DNA of 64,000 nucleotides from Theobroma cacao (taxonomy: Eukaryota; Streptophyta; Magnoliopsida; Malvales; Malvaceae), in NCBI RefSeq assembly GCF_000208745.1, contig NC_030850.1, forward strand, positions 7,894,644-7,958,643, in the 5' to 3' direction. The notes under the pieces were generated by a model. It was not told where the DNA came from. It did not search any database and saw only the letters and a list, made by a program, of their open reading frames with translations. Positions within the stretch are counted from its first letter, which is position 1, and every line of letters starts with the position of its first letter. Shown one piece after another: positions 36,701 to 49,085 of this stretch. The translations under genes were made by a program, and so were the position numbers.

Positions 36701-39581
36701 AAGGCTCTCGTCTTTTTGTGTCATGATGGGCATGACCTCTAAAGAAAGGATAGTAAGCACCAAGTTGATACCAGCGCACTAATAGCTCAGGCTCAGGATT
36801 GCCAAAAAATCCACCAACATCAGCACCTGTGACAATTTATCTAGCATCATTATTTCGGGGGAAAAAAGGCATACTAGGTTAACTTTTTTTCTTTAAAAAA
36901 AATGGCAGGCATACCGGAGAATGACATTCCAGTAAGACCAAGCGTCAAAATCATTGGGACTGAAACCCTGAGCTGATCCCAATCTGCTGTATTATCACCA
37001 GTCCAGACTGCTCCATACCTTTGACTTCCAGCAAAGAATGCTCTGGACAAAACAAAAGGTCTGTCCTTACCATCTCCACGCTTTACAAGCCCGTCAGATG
37101 TTGCCATGTGGAAGTAATAGCCATAGGCATTATGTAACTCCCGATGTTCCACTCCCCCAAGATGCAACGCATCTCTGGGCATTGTCACCTAGAACCAGTA
37201 AAAGTTTTGTCAATGTGCTGTTTCAGCTGCCAGTCTGCATTATGAGGAGTTAATACACACACACACAGTCTAGAATTTCTACAATTTTGAAGTATTGCTG
37301 CCAAAATTAAAGGATACTCAGCAAGAACTTCACCATCTTCATAGAAATGCATTTTTTGGGTTATTAATAACAACTTAACATGATTATCAGCATACATTTG
37401 CATTCCAACATTGGATGAACAGAGGAACTCTCAGATGAAAAAAAAACCATTTCACTCGACTTAATTTGGAAAATCCAAAACTATTATGATCAATGGTCTT
37501 TACTTATCTAAACAACAACAATTGAAAAAGAAATAAAAAGCTTCACATTACTTTCCATTACAAGCTGTACAAAATTAAGGGTTGAATTTGTCACAAATAC
37601 GTCCAATACAACTGTAGACCATCAAATTCCAAAGTCCTATATAAATACTAATCTCTAAAGGTCATTATAGTAATTTTATCATTAATGAAATATAAAATAA
37701 CCTTGTAATTAAGTTACTCAACTCATTTCTTCCTTTCTTTTTTTTTCTCTCTCCATTACCTTTGCCCCAGTCTCTCCATTTTTTTCCCGTAATCAAATTA
37801 GTTCTCTTCATCTTCCTCTGCAATTATCTGTCTCTCTCACATGGGTGGGCGGCAATAAGCTAGAGTGTAAAATTGAATGATAGCTAAGCAGAATATGCAT
37901 TAGCTATTTAACATCAATAACAGAAAAGAGGATAAGAAAATAACAAAAAGATAAAAAAAAAAATGAATAGAAAAGAAAGACTGCATTAACAAAAGTGGCA
38001 TACCTCTGGTCCATTAAAGACAGAAGGCTCGTTCATGTCATTCCAAATGTACAATGAAGGAGTTGAACCAATATAATTTTCATAAGAAAACTTCCCACCC
38101 CACCATGATCTAATCTCTGGATTCAACATATCTGGGTACGAAGAGGAACCTGGCCAACACCACCCATCATAATCCTTCCCAGTTGCATCCTTAACATAAT
38201 ATCCCCTCTGAGTTGCATCCTTGTGCAACTGAAATGACTCATCACGCTTAATATGTGGATCCACAATTGTCACCATATGCCTACCTTTGGTCGCCAACTT
38301 CTTTTGCATCTCGTCTGGATGTGGGAACAGTAACTTATCCCATGTAAAATACCTCTTTCCATCAGTATGCTCAATATCAAGCCATAAAACATCATATGGA
38401 ATATCATGCTCATCAAACTTGGAATCCACATTCTCTACATCCTCTTCATCCCGGTAATTCCACCTACATTGATGATATGCTGTAGCAAACAGCTGTGGCA
38501 TTGATGGCAGACCTGTCACACTCGTGTATTGCCTGACAACATCCTTTGGCCCCGGCCCAACAAAAAAGAAGGTATCTATAATCCCAGCCTCACTCATCCA
38601 AAAGGTATCAATCCGACTCTGCAAAGTGGGCATCAAAAGCCCATCTTCTGCATCCCAACCATTTGCCAATACATCAATCTGCATCTCTGCAGCATTCAAC
38701 CAGAAAAACCCGGAACTTTTTCCAGATTTCCCGTGTGATACCATGAATGGAATGGAACCATAAATCCCAAAGGGCGAATCATGAACATACTCAAAAACAT
38801 CCAAGTTAAACAATCTATAAGGCTCAGATTCATCAACCCCAGGTCCCCTAGTGGGTTTAAGAGCAAAACTAGTTGCATGTTCCGGTATTCCATAGACAAA
38901 ATCAGACCCGTAAAAGGAAACATCGAAACTAATCGACTGTGGACCGTATGGCCTCGTATCAGTATGCCCTCTAAACCTTTCCTCCCAATCCTCATCCTCT
39001 TTTTTCACTCTCAATTGTTCAAAGTCAAATAAACCATGTGAATTCAATGAAACTACGCGTCGATTACCTGCTTTCTCCCTAACGTAAATCTCAAATGGAT
39101 CGTGCCTGAGGACTGCCTCGTAGCCGTCCGATAAGTAGACCACGGAAGAAAAACCCCCATCATTACCGTCGATTTTCTCCTTGGAAGCGCTCTGTAACCA
39201 GAGCTTTTTGGCCTCGAATTCGGGGATTATAACATCGGGAACTTGGAACCGTTTCTTGGGTGGGTCCAACGAGGGATCTTCGTCGATCTTGAGCCGCATG
39301 ATCCCATCTTGGTAGACTGAAAGAGAGAGAGTCAACGGCTTGATTTGATCTCCGTCTTGATCATGCGGAGCCTTTGGAATGAGCTGAGCAGTAAGGTCAC
39401 CATCGGAGATGGAAACATCGTGGGCGATTAGAGTGCAGGCGCCGGGTTTGCGAGATCGAGCTCGCTTGCAGAAGGGGGTCTGATTGCAGTTTCTAAACTC
39501 GTCTTTTTTCCAGGAGTGTACTGTTTGGGAAGCGAGAAAGAGGAGGAAAATGAGGAAGATCTTGAAGGGTTTCATTTTCAT
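33723..39581 (-). CDS. PSL5: ER glucosidase II alpha subunit (GH31)
   Basis: Six coding exons on the minus strand: 39581-38004, 37188-36915, 36826-36691, 35888-35678, 35557-35351, 34088-33723. Phases agree; the product is 923 residues, close to the roughly 920 of the Arabidopsis RSW3/PSL5 protein. An N-terminal signal peptide (hydrophobic [18 protein letters not shown]) directs it to the ER lumen. The GH31 nucleophile motif [10 protein letters not shown] places the catalytic Asp at D515, at the end of exon 1; WTGDNTADW in exon 2 carries the likely acid/base D591. Other GH31 stretches are [18 protein letters not shown] and [33 protein letters not shown]. The enzyme trims two alpha-1,3-linked glucoses from N-glycans, controlling calnexin/calreticulin folding; Arabidopsis mutants show cellulose and immune-receptor defects. 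It needs a beta subunit, not in this window. No ER retention signal at its own C-terminus, as expected. No frame damage. Confidence 0.96.
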
Positions 39582-40041
39582 GGGAGAAAGGTCATGGAGA
39601 ATGGACTATAAACTCTGGGAATAGAAATGCAGTGAGAGTGTTGTTACAATGTGGTGAACAACGTAGCGAGTTGCTGATGTTCTCCATAAGTCTTTACTCT
39701 TTAGAAAGTTGGCCTGGAAACTGGGAAGCGATTTTGGGCTCAGCCCTTCGATATTGCTCTCACTTGAACATATAGGAGTGTGAGTGACCCGCCTCAACAA
39801 TAAAACACGACCCATAACCCGATCCAAATTGTCACAACTTGAACGAGCCCAAATTCCAAAATATCTGCGGTTGACATGAAAAAGGGGAGGGTAATAAAGC
39901 CGAGGCGACGCCCACATTTATCCATTGCTGTCTGCGCGGGACTCTGCCGCCTTACAAAAGGAGTAAAACCCAATAATACTCTTCACTCTTGGTCATCGTT
40001 TCTCAGTTGAGTTTCAAAATTCAGAACCAACAAACAATAAC
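39582..40041. promoter_or_regulatory. Divergent promoter region between glucosidase and DUF3727 genes
   Basis: The two start codons face away from each other across 460 bp, so both promoters and both 5' UTRs must fit in this space. No convincing TATA box was identified on either side. Shared regulation is possible but inferred only from spacing. Confidence 0.6.
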
Positions 40042-43000
40042 ATGGCTTCCTCAATTTCCTTAACATCCACTCCCCCTTCCACCTCCCCTTCTTACCACCA
40101 TAAAAACCCATTCCCTTCATTTCCAGTCTCAATCCGTATCTCAAGCAACAGCTCTGCCTCTGCACTACTCCCTCTCTGCTTTGCTGCTAAGTCCCAGACG
40201 GGTGGACCCGTCAAGAAACGGTCGTCCTCAGTGGCAGGGAATAAGAAGAGGAGGAAGGGGAGAAGCGGGGATGATGATAATTTGAAGGAGCTGAGTTTGA
40301 GGGATGTTGAGATTGTGGAAGAAAATGTTGATGATGATGAAGGGTCATCTTCTTCTTCTTCTTCTACTACTGCTACGCATGCTTTAGCTTATCATCCTCC
40401 ACCGCTGCCCAAACCGCCTGCTGGGTTCGTGGTTGATGATACTGGCAGGGTTCTCATGGCCTCAAACAAGAGAATTGCCACTATGGTGAGTCTTTCTTTT
40501 TGAAACTCTTGGTTGTTACTTCTATTCCTTAGCTAAAGGTTCGTTTATTGATTTTGCAGCTTCTTTGTTTCCGAAAGTGAAAAGCAGAAAACATAAAAAG
40601 TAATAATACTATAATGATATTTAGTTTTGATTTTTTTAAAAAAAAAAATTAGAATTGTAAATTTTTGAGCCGAAAATGCATATCTTTAGTTTTATATAGA
40701 TTAATTATGCTAGAAATAACTACTCCTTGTAGAATATTGTATAATATTAGACTTGTCTAAGCATTAAGGAAAAGCTTCTCTTTTTCACATGTAAACATGA
40801 TATATGGGGTAAATCAATCATAGATATTTCAAGAAGTGGAGTAGTATTCGGGTAGATGACTTAGTGTTGTTAAATTTTGTTATCATCCACATGCTTCTAT
40901 CACTAGGAATTTATATAACAATTCACTGACGTTGACATATGAAGCTTTTCTCATAACCAGAGAAGCTGCCTTGGATTTTTGAAGTTACTTGTTGATGATT
41001 GACCAGCTTGGCTATATGTGGTTATGGTTGTAAACAAGTTGAGTTGAGCCCAACCTAGCACCATTACTTGAGTTTGGCTTACATGCTGAACACAAAGAGG
41101 TGTAGCTACCGGCGGTCAAGTAAAAAACAGCCGAGAAAAAAGACCAAAATACTCAAGCTTAGTGTTCTTTGGCTGAGCATCCTTGTTGATACGACTCAAT
41201 ATGAGAAAGAGTATGAGTTTGTGTCAGATTACAGCAGGTGCCAGGCAGGGTAGGCAATGCCACCAACTTGGCCAAATCAATGCCCTAACCATAGCATCAT
41301 GCTTGTAATTGTGTTTTTAATATAGAACAGGAGAGAAAGAGGGAGAAAACAAAAAATTGGAAGAAATCACTAGGAAAGGTGAAGAGATAGAGGAATTTAC
41401 AGGAGAGAAACAGGTAGAACCAAGGGAGAGGGAAATTTTAAAGTTACTTATTTCCTCCTCTTAGTAATCCATAATCTAACACATAGGTTACACCCTAAGC
41501 TCTAATATGTATAAATGTAAACTACTACCTACGTCCCATTTTTATTATCCCTACTTGACTTTCATAGAGTTTAAGAAAAAAACTTTGACTTTGGTATATT
41601 TTATATTAAAGCTTAATTTTTTTGAAAAAAAAATTGGTGCTCCATGGTTTTTAATTCCAAAAAGTAAAAAAAAAAATCCTGACAAATAATTGCGGAATAT
41701 AGGAAAAATTAGAGTATTAGGTGTTCTGAACAGGAAAGAGGACATAGTTTTGGGACATACCAAAAAGATGGGCAAAGAAAATGGGATAGAGGAAATATTA
41801 AATATAACCTTAAATACTAGAAATGACAATAAAGCCCTAAAAAGTATAACAAAGTAATTAAATGAAGGCTTAAAAAATTTTAATTCTACAATCAGCCTCT
41901 TCTTGTTCTGCATCATTACAACATCAGTTTAACTGCAGCTTAATTGCAGCTGTGTGATAGCAGCTGTGATGTTTAGTGGTCAAATCTAGCCAAGTCCTTT
42001 GATTACGTAAAAGGCTTGACTTATCTCGTTGCTATTTGTGTATCTTGCTCTCCCACTCTGCTCTATCTGATTCCAGTTGTTTTGATCAGACAAGTCACCA
42101 AATTTTCAACTATACCTTGACTTACATCTATCTTTGGATTAGAATGTGGCAACAAATCTTTTAAATATAGATGAAAGAGAGGTTAGAGGGGTACAGTAAG
42201 TATTTTGGTTTAATGCTCTCCATGCTCTTGCAAGTAAAATAGTCAATGCTTGTCATAAATTTTTCATAACTTGTTCTACATGAGTGATTTTCTTGCTATT
42301 TCTTTGTTCTAGTAAACAGGGTAAGTACTTCGTTTCTTTTCATTTTTAAATTTAGTTAAAGAAATTCTAAAGAAATTATGGACAGGTTGATTCTGCCAAC
42401 AACAATCCATTAGAGTGTGTTATAAGGAGGGTATTCGAAAGTTCTCGGGGGGATGAATGTATGCTGCTCTGCCCAGTTGACACGTATGTATTGTTGCTGC
42501 TCTAATGTGGCTGTGTAATTCATAAGAAAAATATTTGACATTAATTATTTTTTGTTCTGGTATTTGATAAGAGTTTGGTTTCTGCAGGCCTGTTCAGATA
42601 TTAAAGAGCACAAATATTGATGGATGGTCAGCTGTATGTTTCCTCTTCCACATTGGTTTTTATTATTGCTTGAATCTTTCAGACTTAATTTGTAATTGAA
42701 CTATATAATTTTTCCCATGTAAGAATTATTCTAATAATTTTTCAATTTATTTTTTAATAGCCATTGAAGTGACTTTTGAGTATGTAGAATTCATTAATTG
42801 TTGTTGCTATATTATAGAAGTGAAAATCCCATCTCATCCATAGAAAGAACTATATTCTTTCCCTCATCCCAGGGACAACAGCCTAATTAACCAACCTACA
42901 TGCTTCTTTGTTTCAGGTCAGTGATGAAGAAGTTGAAGCTATTCTTCCTACAGCTGCATATGCTCTTGCAAAAATACATATGCATCTGGTCCATAGTGGG

Positions 43001-46000
43001 TATGTTCATAAAATTAGTATAGCTTGTTTCTCGATTTCTTGATAGTATATATTCCAATATCTTTGTGTTGCATCAGATTCTGTTACACAGCTCGGGGAGG
43101 ATTTTGCTACTCAGAAGATGACATCTTTGATTTCCGCTCAGGCAATCTCTTCCTCTCATTGCTTTATGCTTTTGAGTTATTTTGGCTCTTATGATTTTCC
43201 ATCATTAGGGTTGACTGGACATTCTTTAAAGTTAATGTCATGCAGACTTCTCTGAACTTTAAATGTAGGGTGAACTTTAGAAATCTGCCTATGCAGATTC
43301 TGTGGCAGTGTCAAAAGTGAAAAGTACTTTTCAGGTTTTGGAATTGTAGAGAATCTAATTGTGACTGAAGCAATAGCTTCAAAGTTGCTGAATCTTACAT
43401 CTGAAAGGAGTATCCAAGTTTGAAGCTTCCTCTTCCCCAATATAACCATATATAAAGAGAAAAAAATATTGAAATTACTCCTTGTGTCCTTGTGGGTGAA
43501 GGGAAAGGCAAAGAGAGGTAGAGGTAGGGCATTCTGATTATCCTTTTTTGGAACTAAAAGGCAAGTGAATGGTAGCAGCACCTTACCACTCATTTCCCCC
43601 TCCTTTTTCTTCCACTGATTTGCAGAAAATTGGGGAAGAAGATTCCTCTTTTAATGAAGCTTTCTGATCTCCAGATGCCATCCTGACGATTAATTTTCTC
43701 TCATCTTATCAATTCCTCTCCTTTATAGAGTCTAAGCATTATTGTGGACAGGTTGCTTCGTAGAATTGGGTTAGAAATTATTTGGCGTTAGGATTCAAGA
43801 GTATGAAGAAAGGGGTTAGGCTTAGGGTCTGGGTCTGCTGCTCATTTTAGACAATAGTGATTTGCTTTCTTTAGTTTTCCCTGTATCTTCTGACACTGTC
43901 CAATACTTATTATGTATCTGTTGTGTGATATGATATTTTTATGCTTGGTGTTTAAATTTTGCAGATGATGGTCAAGATATAGATGGCCTGCCAACTGAAG
44001 GCATAGAAATTACGTGCTTCCATCTGGTAATAACCCTCAATTTTCTATGCATTTCAAAGTTTCATCTGAAGTTGAAGTGGCTTGCATAAGTGTCTTCAAA
44101 GATCTGCACTGCTGCATCTACATCATGATTAAGAATTTTTAAACTCTATTTTGTTGGCTAATTTGCCCTTTATGTTTAAATGATAATCTTGTGATTCATA
44201 ATAGTCAAAGCTGTAGGTAAAAATTGATTTTCTATTTTATTGGCAATCTCATATGATGTAGGGAACATGGAGGTGTAAAAATTGAACATCTGATAATCTG
44301 GAAACTCAATAACAGTGAAATTGTCAGGGACAATTTAGGGATTTATATTCTGACTATTTGGCTCCAACCATATAGAGCTTGTGATGTAGAACAATTAAAC
44401 TCAAATCTCAAACTAAGTTTCCAAGAAAATAGTCTGAAACTCAATTTCAAAATCTCAAATCTGCAGTCACACAATAAAACAAATTCCACCAAATAAATAA
44501 AGAAAATTGCAATAAAATAAATCCAAGAAAGCCCAAATAAAAAAATAAAACTATTTTCTCATTTTGCACCCAGTGTAAACATTTTTCCAAAATTTGGAAG
44601 GTTGGTCCTCTATCAACATGTTTCCTATTCCCTCATATCTGCTTAAAAATCATTGGCCATCATGTGCTTTTCCTGCTGAATAACATTGTTGTAATCTTCC
44701 TGTCACTTTTATCATTTTCATTTTGGAGCAAAGCTGTCTTCACTTTTGCTAAATCTGCTTTGCTCTGTGATGCATTGGTATAACTTTGTATTTTTCTTTA
44801 TTGTAGCCATTTCTAGCTTGTTACGATGTCATTTGTTTCTAGTATTATTATCCTAGTGCCTTATCTATTTATTCAACCAAATGTTAAGGGCCACTTCTTT
44901 GTATTTTCAAATAAAGGTGCCTCTTTTAATGGCTGATAGCACTCTTTGTATTTCCTCTTTCACCGCTTAGTCTGTGTTCATAGATATTTGTAACTCACAG
45001 TCCTGTCAGGGAAATTGTGAGTGGTCATGTCATATCCTAGGAATATTAGTGACACATCAGCATATGCTGGATATATTCCTTGCCTTGGGAAATAAAAGTT
45101 ATATTGCACGTTGAAACTCTATCCATGCTTTTTGTAAACCTCCTTGTTGATCCATTTGTGGGAGAAATATTGCTGAGTATTTTATGAGTTTATTATTTTT
45201 AAGGTTTGGGAGTTAGATCCTTATATTTTTAATTTAGTGTTTAGTTCTTTTTTAATGCCCATGCTTAGCCTTTGCTTAGTAGGGTTGCATCTTCGTTTGG
45301 GTATTTTGAGCAAACCTTATACTTATAAATGATAATTAGGCTTTTATTCTTCTTTTTTTTAATTTTTTGGTGGCAGTAACTCTTGCTCATAAAAGATTGA
45401 CTGTTTTATCATCATTTTCCTACCCTATCTTGACTTGAATCGCTGTTAAAATTTGATGCTTTATGTAAGAGCGGTGTTGACTTGATATGTATTTGGTCAC
45501 ACCCTATGGCCTATAATATCGTAGTTATGGTTTTAAAGCCCACAGAGATGCTTCTAAAAGCACTTTATACTGCAATTTATTGAATATATTTTCCATGCTC
45601 ATGCTTACCTTTTGCATACAAGTGTTGCATCCTCTTTTGGGTATTTTGAGAAAACCTTTTCCTTATCAATGATAATTAGATTGTTTTTCCTTTTTTTCTG
45701 TTTCTTTTGTATTTTTTTTCTTACGAACTCTTGGAAGATTGGGTGTGTTAGCATCATTTTCTTACCCTTTGTTGGCTTGAAGTTGCTGTTGACAGTTGAT
45801 GCTTTCTGTTAAGAGAGTGATGCAGACTTGATATATATTGGGAAGGTTCTGATGCCTTGTGACCTAGAATATTGTACTTATTCTTTTAACTCCCACTCAT
45901 GGAATAAGATAAAATGCATGTATCTTGCTGCGGTTGATTATCTTTTTCTTTTCCTGATAAGTTACTGCCCATTATAAGTTAGCATTTAAAAGTTACACAT

Positions 46001-47051
46001 ATTATAGTAATTGGAAGTTCTCTCTGTAGAAGATAGTTGTTCGAGATTGAGGTGGGAAGGGGGGGGGGGGGGGGGGGTGTGGGGGTGGTTGAGATTTAAT
46101 CTCTTCAAAGTGGAATGCTGTATCACTAATTCTAGATAGAGGGCATCTACTTAGAAGCTATGGGAATGAAATGTGCTATTGAACCTCGCTTTTTTTTTTT
46201 TAAAATGGAATTCCATTAAAGATTCTTTAGTAATCTTATTTAAGGTCCATCTATGGATTCGGAAAGAGTTTTTGCCACATATACAGTAAAAAAAGTTTTG
46301 GCTATGTGAAAATGTGGACATTTGAACGGAGGTGTATGTAACATAGTCATCATTATTATCATTTAATTTGACACTTCTTGCCAAATCTTGATTTTCTATG
46401 CAGGATGGTTCACATTACATGATTTATACACCCTCTGATCCACTTCTATTCGTTGCTGTCAAGGTAACTATAAGTATCCTTGAAGGAATTACTGTTTCAG
46501 ACTTGGAATGTGGTTGGACTTCCAGTTTTTGATTGAATTATATGCTAATGTGTCTAAATTCGGGACTTTAAAAGCATGTCTACAAGCTAATAGCTTGAGA
46601 ACTACTTAAAGGGGAATAAAAAAGAGAAGGAAATATTATGAAGATTACAGTGAAGTAGGAAGCTCATAAAGCTGGTTTCATTTTCTGCAGGATCAGAATG
46701 GAATGCTGCAAATTGCTGATGACGTAAGCAACATTTTCATTTTAAAAATATCCAAGTTTTTTCTTTTACTGCATTCTCTATTCCTGTAGATTATAACAAA
46801 ATGAAAAATAGTGTTATATATTCATTCTTTTAAGTTGTGTGTATGCACTAACAGGATCTCCTGGAGGACCCTGCTATCATGAGTGCCATTGATGAAGAAA
46901 CTGAGTTCAACGCCTTGGTGGTATGTCATGCTACTAACTACCTTGTTGTCAATCTGCTGCTGAAATGACCTAATGCTTGTTCTGGCTTTTATTCCCATTT
47001 TTGCAGGAAGAAGAAGCTGCACTTCTTGAATCATTGCTAGGTGAAAGATGA
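40042..47051 (+). CDS. Chloroplast DUF3727 (DUF1292-like plus DUF3727) protein
   Basis: Ten exons: 40042-40485, 42386-42483, 42588-42633, 42917-42999, 43077-43141, 43965-44026, 46404-46463, 46691-46723, 46855-46920, 47007-47051; total 1002 nt, 333 residues, phases agree. The N-terminus is rich in Ser, Thr and Pro with few acids, as in a chloroplast transit peptide, followed by a Lys/Arg cluster and an acidic/poly-Ser spacer. From about residue 149 comes a small beta-rich domain like DUF1292 (ECVIRRVFESSRGDECMLLCPVD), then the DUF3727 region (AAYALAKIHMHLVHSGFCYT, FHLDGSHYMIYTPSDPLLFV) and an acidic helical end LLESLLGER. The pairing is known from cyanobacteria and plastids; the function is unknown to me. 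The intron after exon 5 has a GC donor. Intron 6 (2.4 kb) contains a G19 run and a 0.3-kb tandem duplication. Family from memory, fairly sure. Confidence 0.88.
45259..45900 (+). repeat. Diverged tandem duplication, period about 340 bp
   Basis: The segment from about 45259 recurs from about 45598 in the same orientation. Matches include CATGCTTA(G/C)CTTTTGC, TTGGGTATTTTGAG, AATGATAATTAGA and, further on, a shared GTTGATGCTTT-type block and ACTTGATAT. Identity by eye is about 75 percent. It lies in intron 6 of the DUF3727 gene and codes for nothing. Confidence 0.75.
46059..46077 (+). repeat. Run of 19 guanines
   Basis: An uninterrupted G19 followed by TGTGGGGGTGG, inside intron 6 of the DUF3727 gene. 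It could form a quadruplex in DNA or pre-mRNA, and its exact length is likely unreliable in sequencing. Confidence 0.85.
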
Positions 47052-47645
47052 GCAGGTCGCTCACATCAACTTTTATAAGTTGCCCAAACTGTGCTTCTTT
47101 GGAAGTGGCCCATGAATTGTAACTTACTATGCCTACCCTTAAAAAATTCCACCCACTCATTTTCCAAGAAAATTGGAAGTGAGAGGGGAGTAACAAGATT
47201 GAGAAAGTGTAAATGATAAATTTTGTCTAAATTCCGATGATGTATAATTCAATAGTGAATTAAGAAGGTGATCTTCCATTTAGTACAATCAAGGATCCCA
47301 ACCTGTCATTTTGATACAATTAAAGGCATATCTACAACTGTGTGATACAGGTGCTGTGATAGATATTATTAAGTAATTTCTACAAAAAATAATTTCAAAT
47401 TTATGTACAATTTTTTTCTTTTTCTCAATCAAGTTGTGAATTTGTTAAGGATAAATATTCGTTGCAGAGTAAGATGCATAGTCAAAATGTGAAGCTAACA
47501 CCAGCCAGGATACCACATCTCTACAACACTGGAAGCAAATCCCCTTTAATCCCAGGAATTACAGCTATAGGAGTTCCTACACTGCAAAATAACTTGGCTG
47601 GAAAAATATAGGTCGTATTTACCCTACTCAGCAAACAGGTACAGT
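47052..47645. other. Intergenic region after the DUF3727 gene
   Basis: It holds the 3' UTR of the DUF3727 gene and then unremarkable AT-rich DNA. The minus-strand frame at 46822-47196 overlaps real exons and is a shadow. Confidence 0.5.
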
Positions 47646-47993
47646 TCAACCGTCAGGGATGACAGCAAGAACAGACGACCCACAACCTCCCGATATGGCA
47701 GCAATATTCACACACTGAAACATGATGAAGATGATGGCAGTTTCAATGATAGAAATCCCTTCTGGAATGGCAATTCTACCCAGCAGGGAGGTAATAGTGA
47801 CGGCAAATAATAGGATCAGCTAGGTTTTTCTAGCAAGGTTTTTCCTTTGGGTCCATAAGCAAAGCTTCAACTGCTGCAAATGGAAGGCTATCGTTGGCGA
47901 TGAAAAGGGAAGAGGGGCGTTTGTTGGCAGAGGAGGTTTAAATGGAGACCATGAAGGAGAGAAAAGAGATTGTACAGTTTTAGCTGGAATCAT
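47646..47993 (-). pseudogene. Small unknown frame with one in-frame stop
   Basis: From the ATG at 47993-47991 the minus strand reads 116 codons to a TGA at 47648-47646, broken only by TAG at codon 58 (47822-47820). The first half is Ser/Pro-rich with few acids (MIPAKTVQSLFSPSWSPFKP), resembling a plastid transit peptide. After the stop comes a strongly hydrophobic half (LILLFAVTITSLLGRIAIPE, then IIETAIIFIMF and ISGGCGSS). A (TA)n tract lies 55-95 bp upstream and could serve as a TATA region. An alternative reading removes the stop through a weak intron using GTACAA and the CCTAG before codon 59, leaving a 64-residue membrane peptide. I do not recognise the family; chance is possible over this length. 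Confidence 0.35.
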
Positions 47994-48045
47994 GGCTCCT
48001 GGGGATTGTCCACGGAGGAGGTTTAGTGATTTTGTGTGTTTTTTT

Positions 48046-48047
<2 letters not shown>

Positions 48048-48088
<41 letters not shown>
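48048..48088. repeat. (TA)n microsatellite
   Basis: About 20 TA units just upstream, on the minus strand, of the small broken frame at 47646-47993. Plus-strand frames through it are artefacts. Confidence 0.85.
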
Positions 48089-48090
<2 letters not shown>

Positions 48091-48189
48091 GGAATAAATA
48101 GGAATTTAATAGGTCAAGAAACTCCTAAATTGTCAGCTGATGGAGACTCAACAATATGCAATTCCAACAATAGATCTTCATGACCATTC

Positions 48190-49085
48190 AATCGACATAC
48201 TAATAGCTTCACATAAATGTGAATAAGACTGCAGTTCCAGTCTCCATTAGTCAACTCCTTAATATCTCATAGCAAACAGGCATTCGGATCCAACATTGAA
48301 TTATTATGCTCAATCTTCTGCAGGGCTAAAAGAGAATCAGATTCAACATGAACAGCCCTGTAACCCTTGTCCCAACAGAGCTTTTGTCCTTGATATATAC
48401 CCCACAGCTCTGCAGGAGATGCCAAGTTTGAAAATAAATCCTACCATCCAATTCCCATTCGCATCACGTGATATACCTCCAGCGGCAGCCAAACCCGGGA
48501 GTTCTTTTGCGCTGCCATCTATATTTATCTTCACATAGGGACTTCTCGGCTGCTTCCAAGAGATAAAATACCTGTTGCCATCCATTACTCGGCCACTTGA
48601 AATTGTCATCAAATTTACTTAAATTCCTCCAGTACCATAGGAACCACAGTGCATGGATGAAGAACTTAATCCAAGGAAGATTTTCATAATTCACAGTATT
48701 AGATATATTATCTAAAACCCAGCCTTTTGATTTCTTACGAAAGAAATCTTCCTCAGTACTACATTGTAACCAAAACAGTTTTAGCTGGTCTGCAGTCCCT
48801 GAGAGCATGGGAAATGTCTTCCACACATGCACCACATCCAAAGCATGCTGCAGAAGAGCCCAGACTTCTAAAAATTAACCAATCAGCAGTGGGCAAGGAT
48901 TCATGGAGGACTCTCCATAGAAACACACGAGCGTTTCTTGGACTCGTTAGCCCCCATAGTTGATTCCAGAAACTGGCAATAGGGGTTTCCTTATCCATTT
49001 GCACCTCATATGCAGTTTTCACCGAAAACATTCCACTACTCGTTAATCTCCAGTAACTCACATCTTCCTCAACAGTGCATGAATA
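48190..49085 (-). pseudogene. LINE (L1-type) 3' end: zf-RVT and RNase H remnants
   Basis: On the minus strand, 49061-48759 encodes the zinc-binding domain that follows plant LINE reverse transcriptases: YWRLTSSGMFSVKTAYEV, then NARVFLWRVLHESLPTADWL and CFGCGACVEDISHALRDC. A frameshift leads into 48841-48620 (linker with WIKFFIHALWFLWYWRN). A second shift opens the RNase H start YVKINIDGSAKELPGLAAAGG at about 48540, and a third its continuation AELWGIYQGQKLCWDKGYRA and VESDSLLAL near 48400-48310. With at least three frame changes it is dead. The reverse transcriptase itself is absent, as expected of a 5'-truncated LINE. A related remnant lies at 61725-61980. Confidence 0.8.

Noticed and set aside
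38524..39032. Plus- and minus-strand frames inside glucosidase exon 1
   Set aside because: They overlap a 526-codon GH31 frame with signal peptide and catalytic motif.
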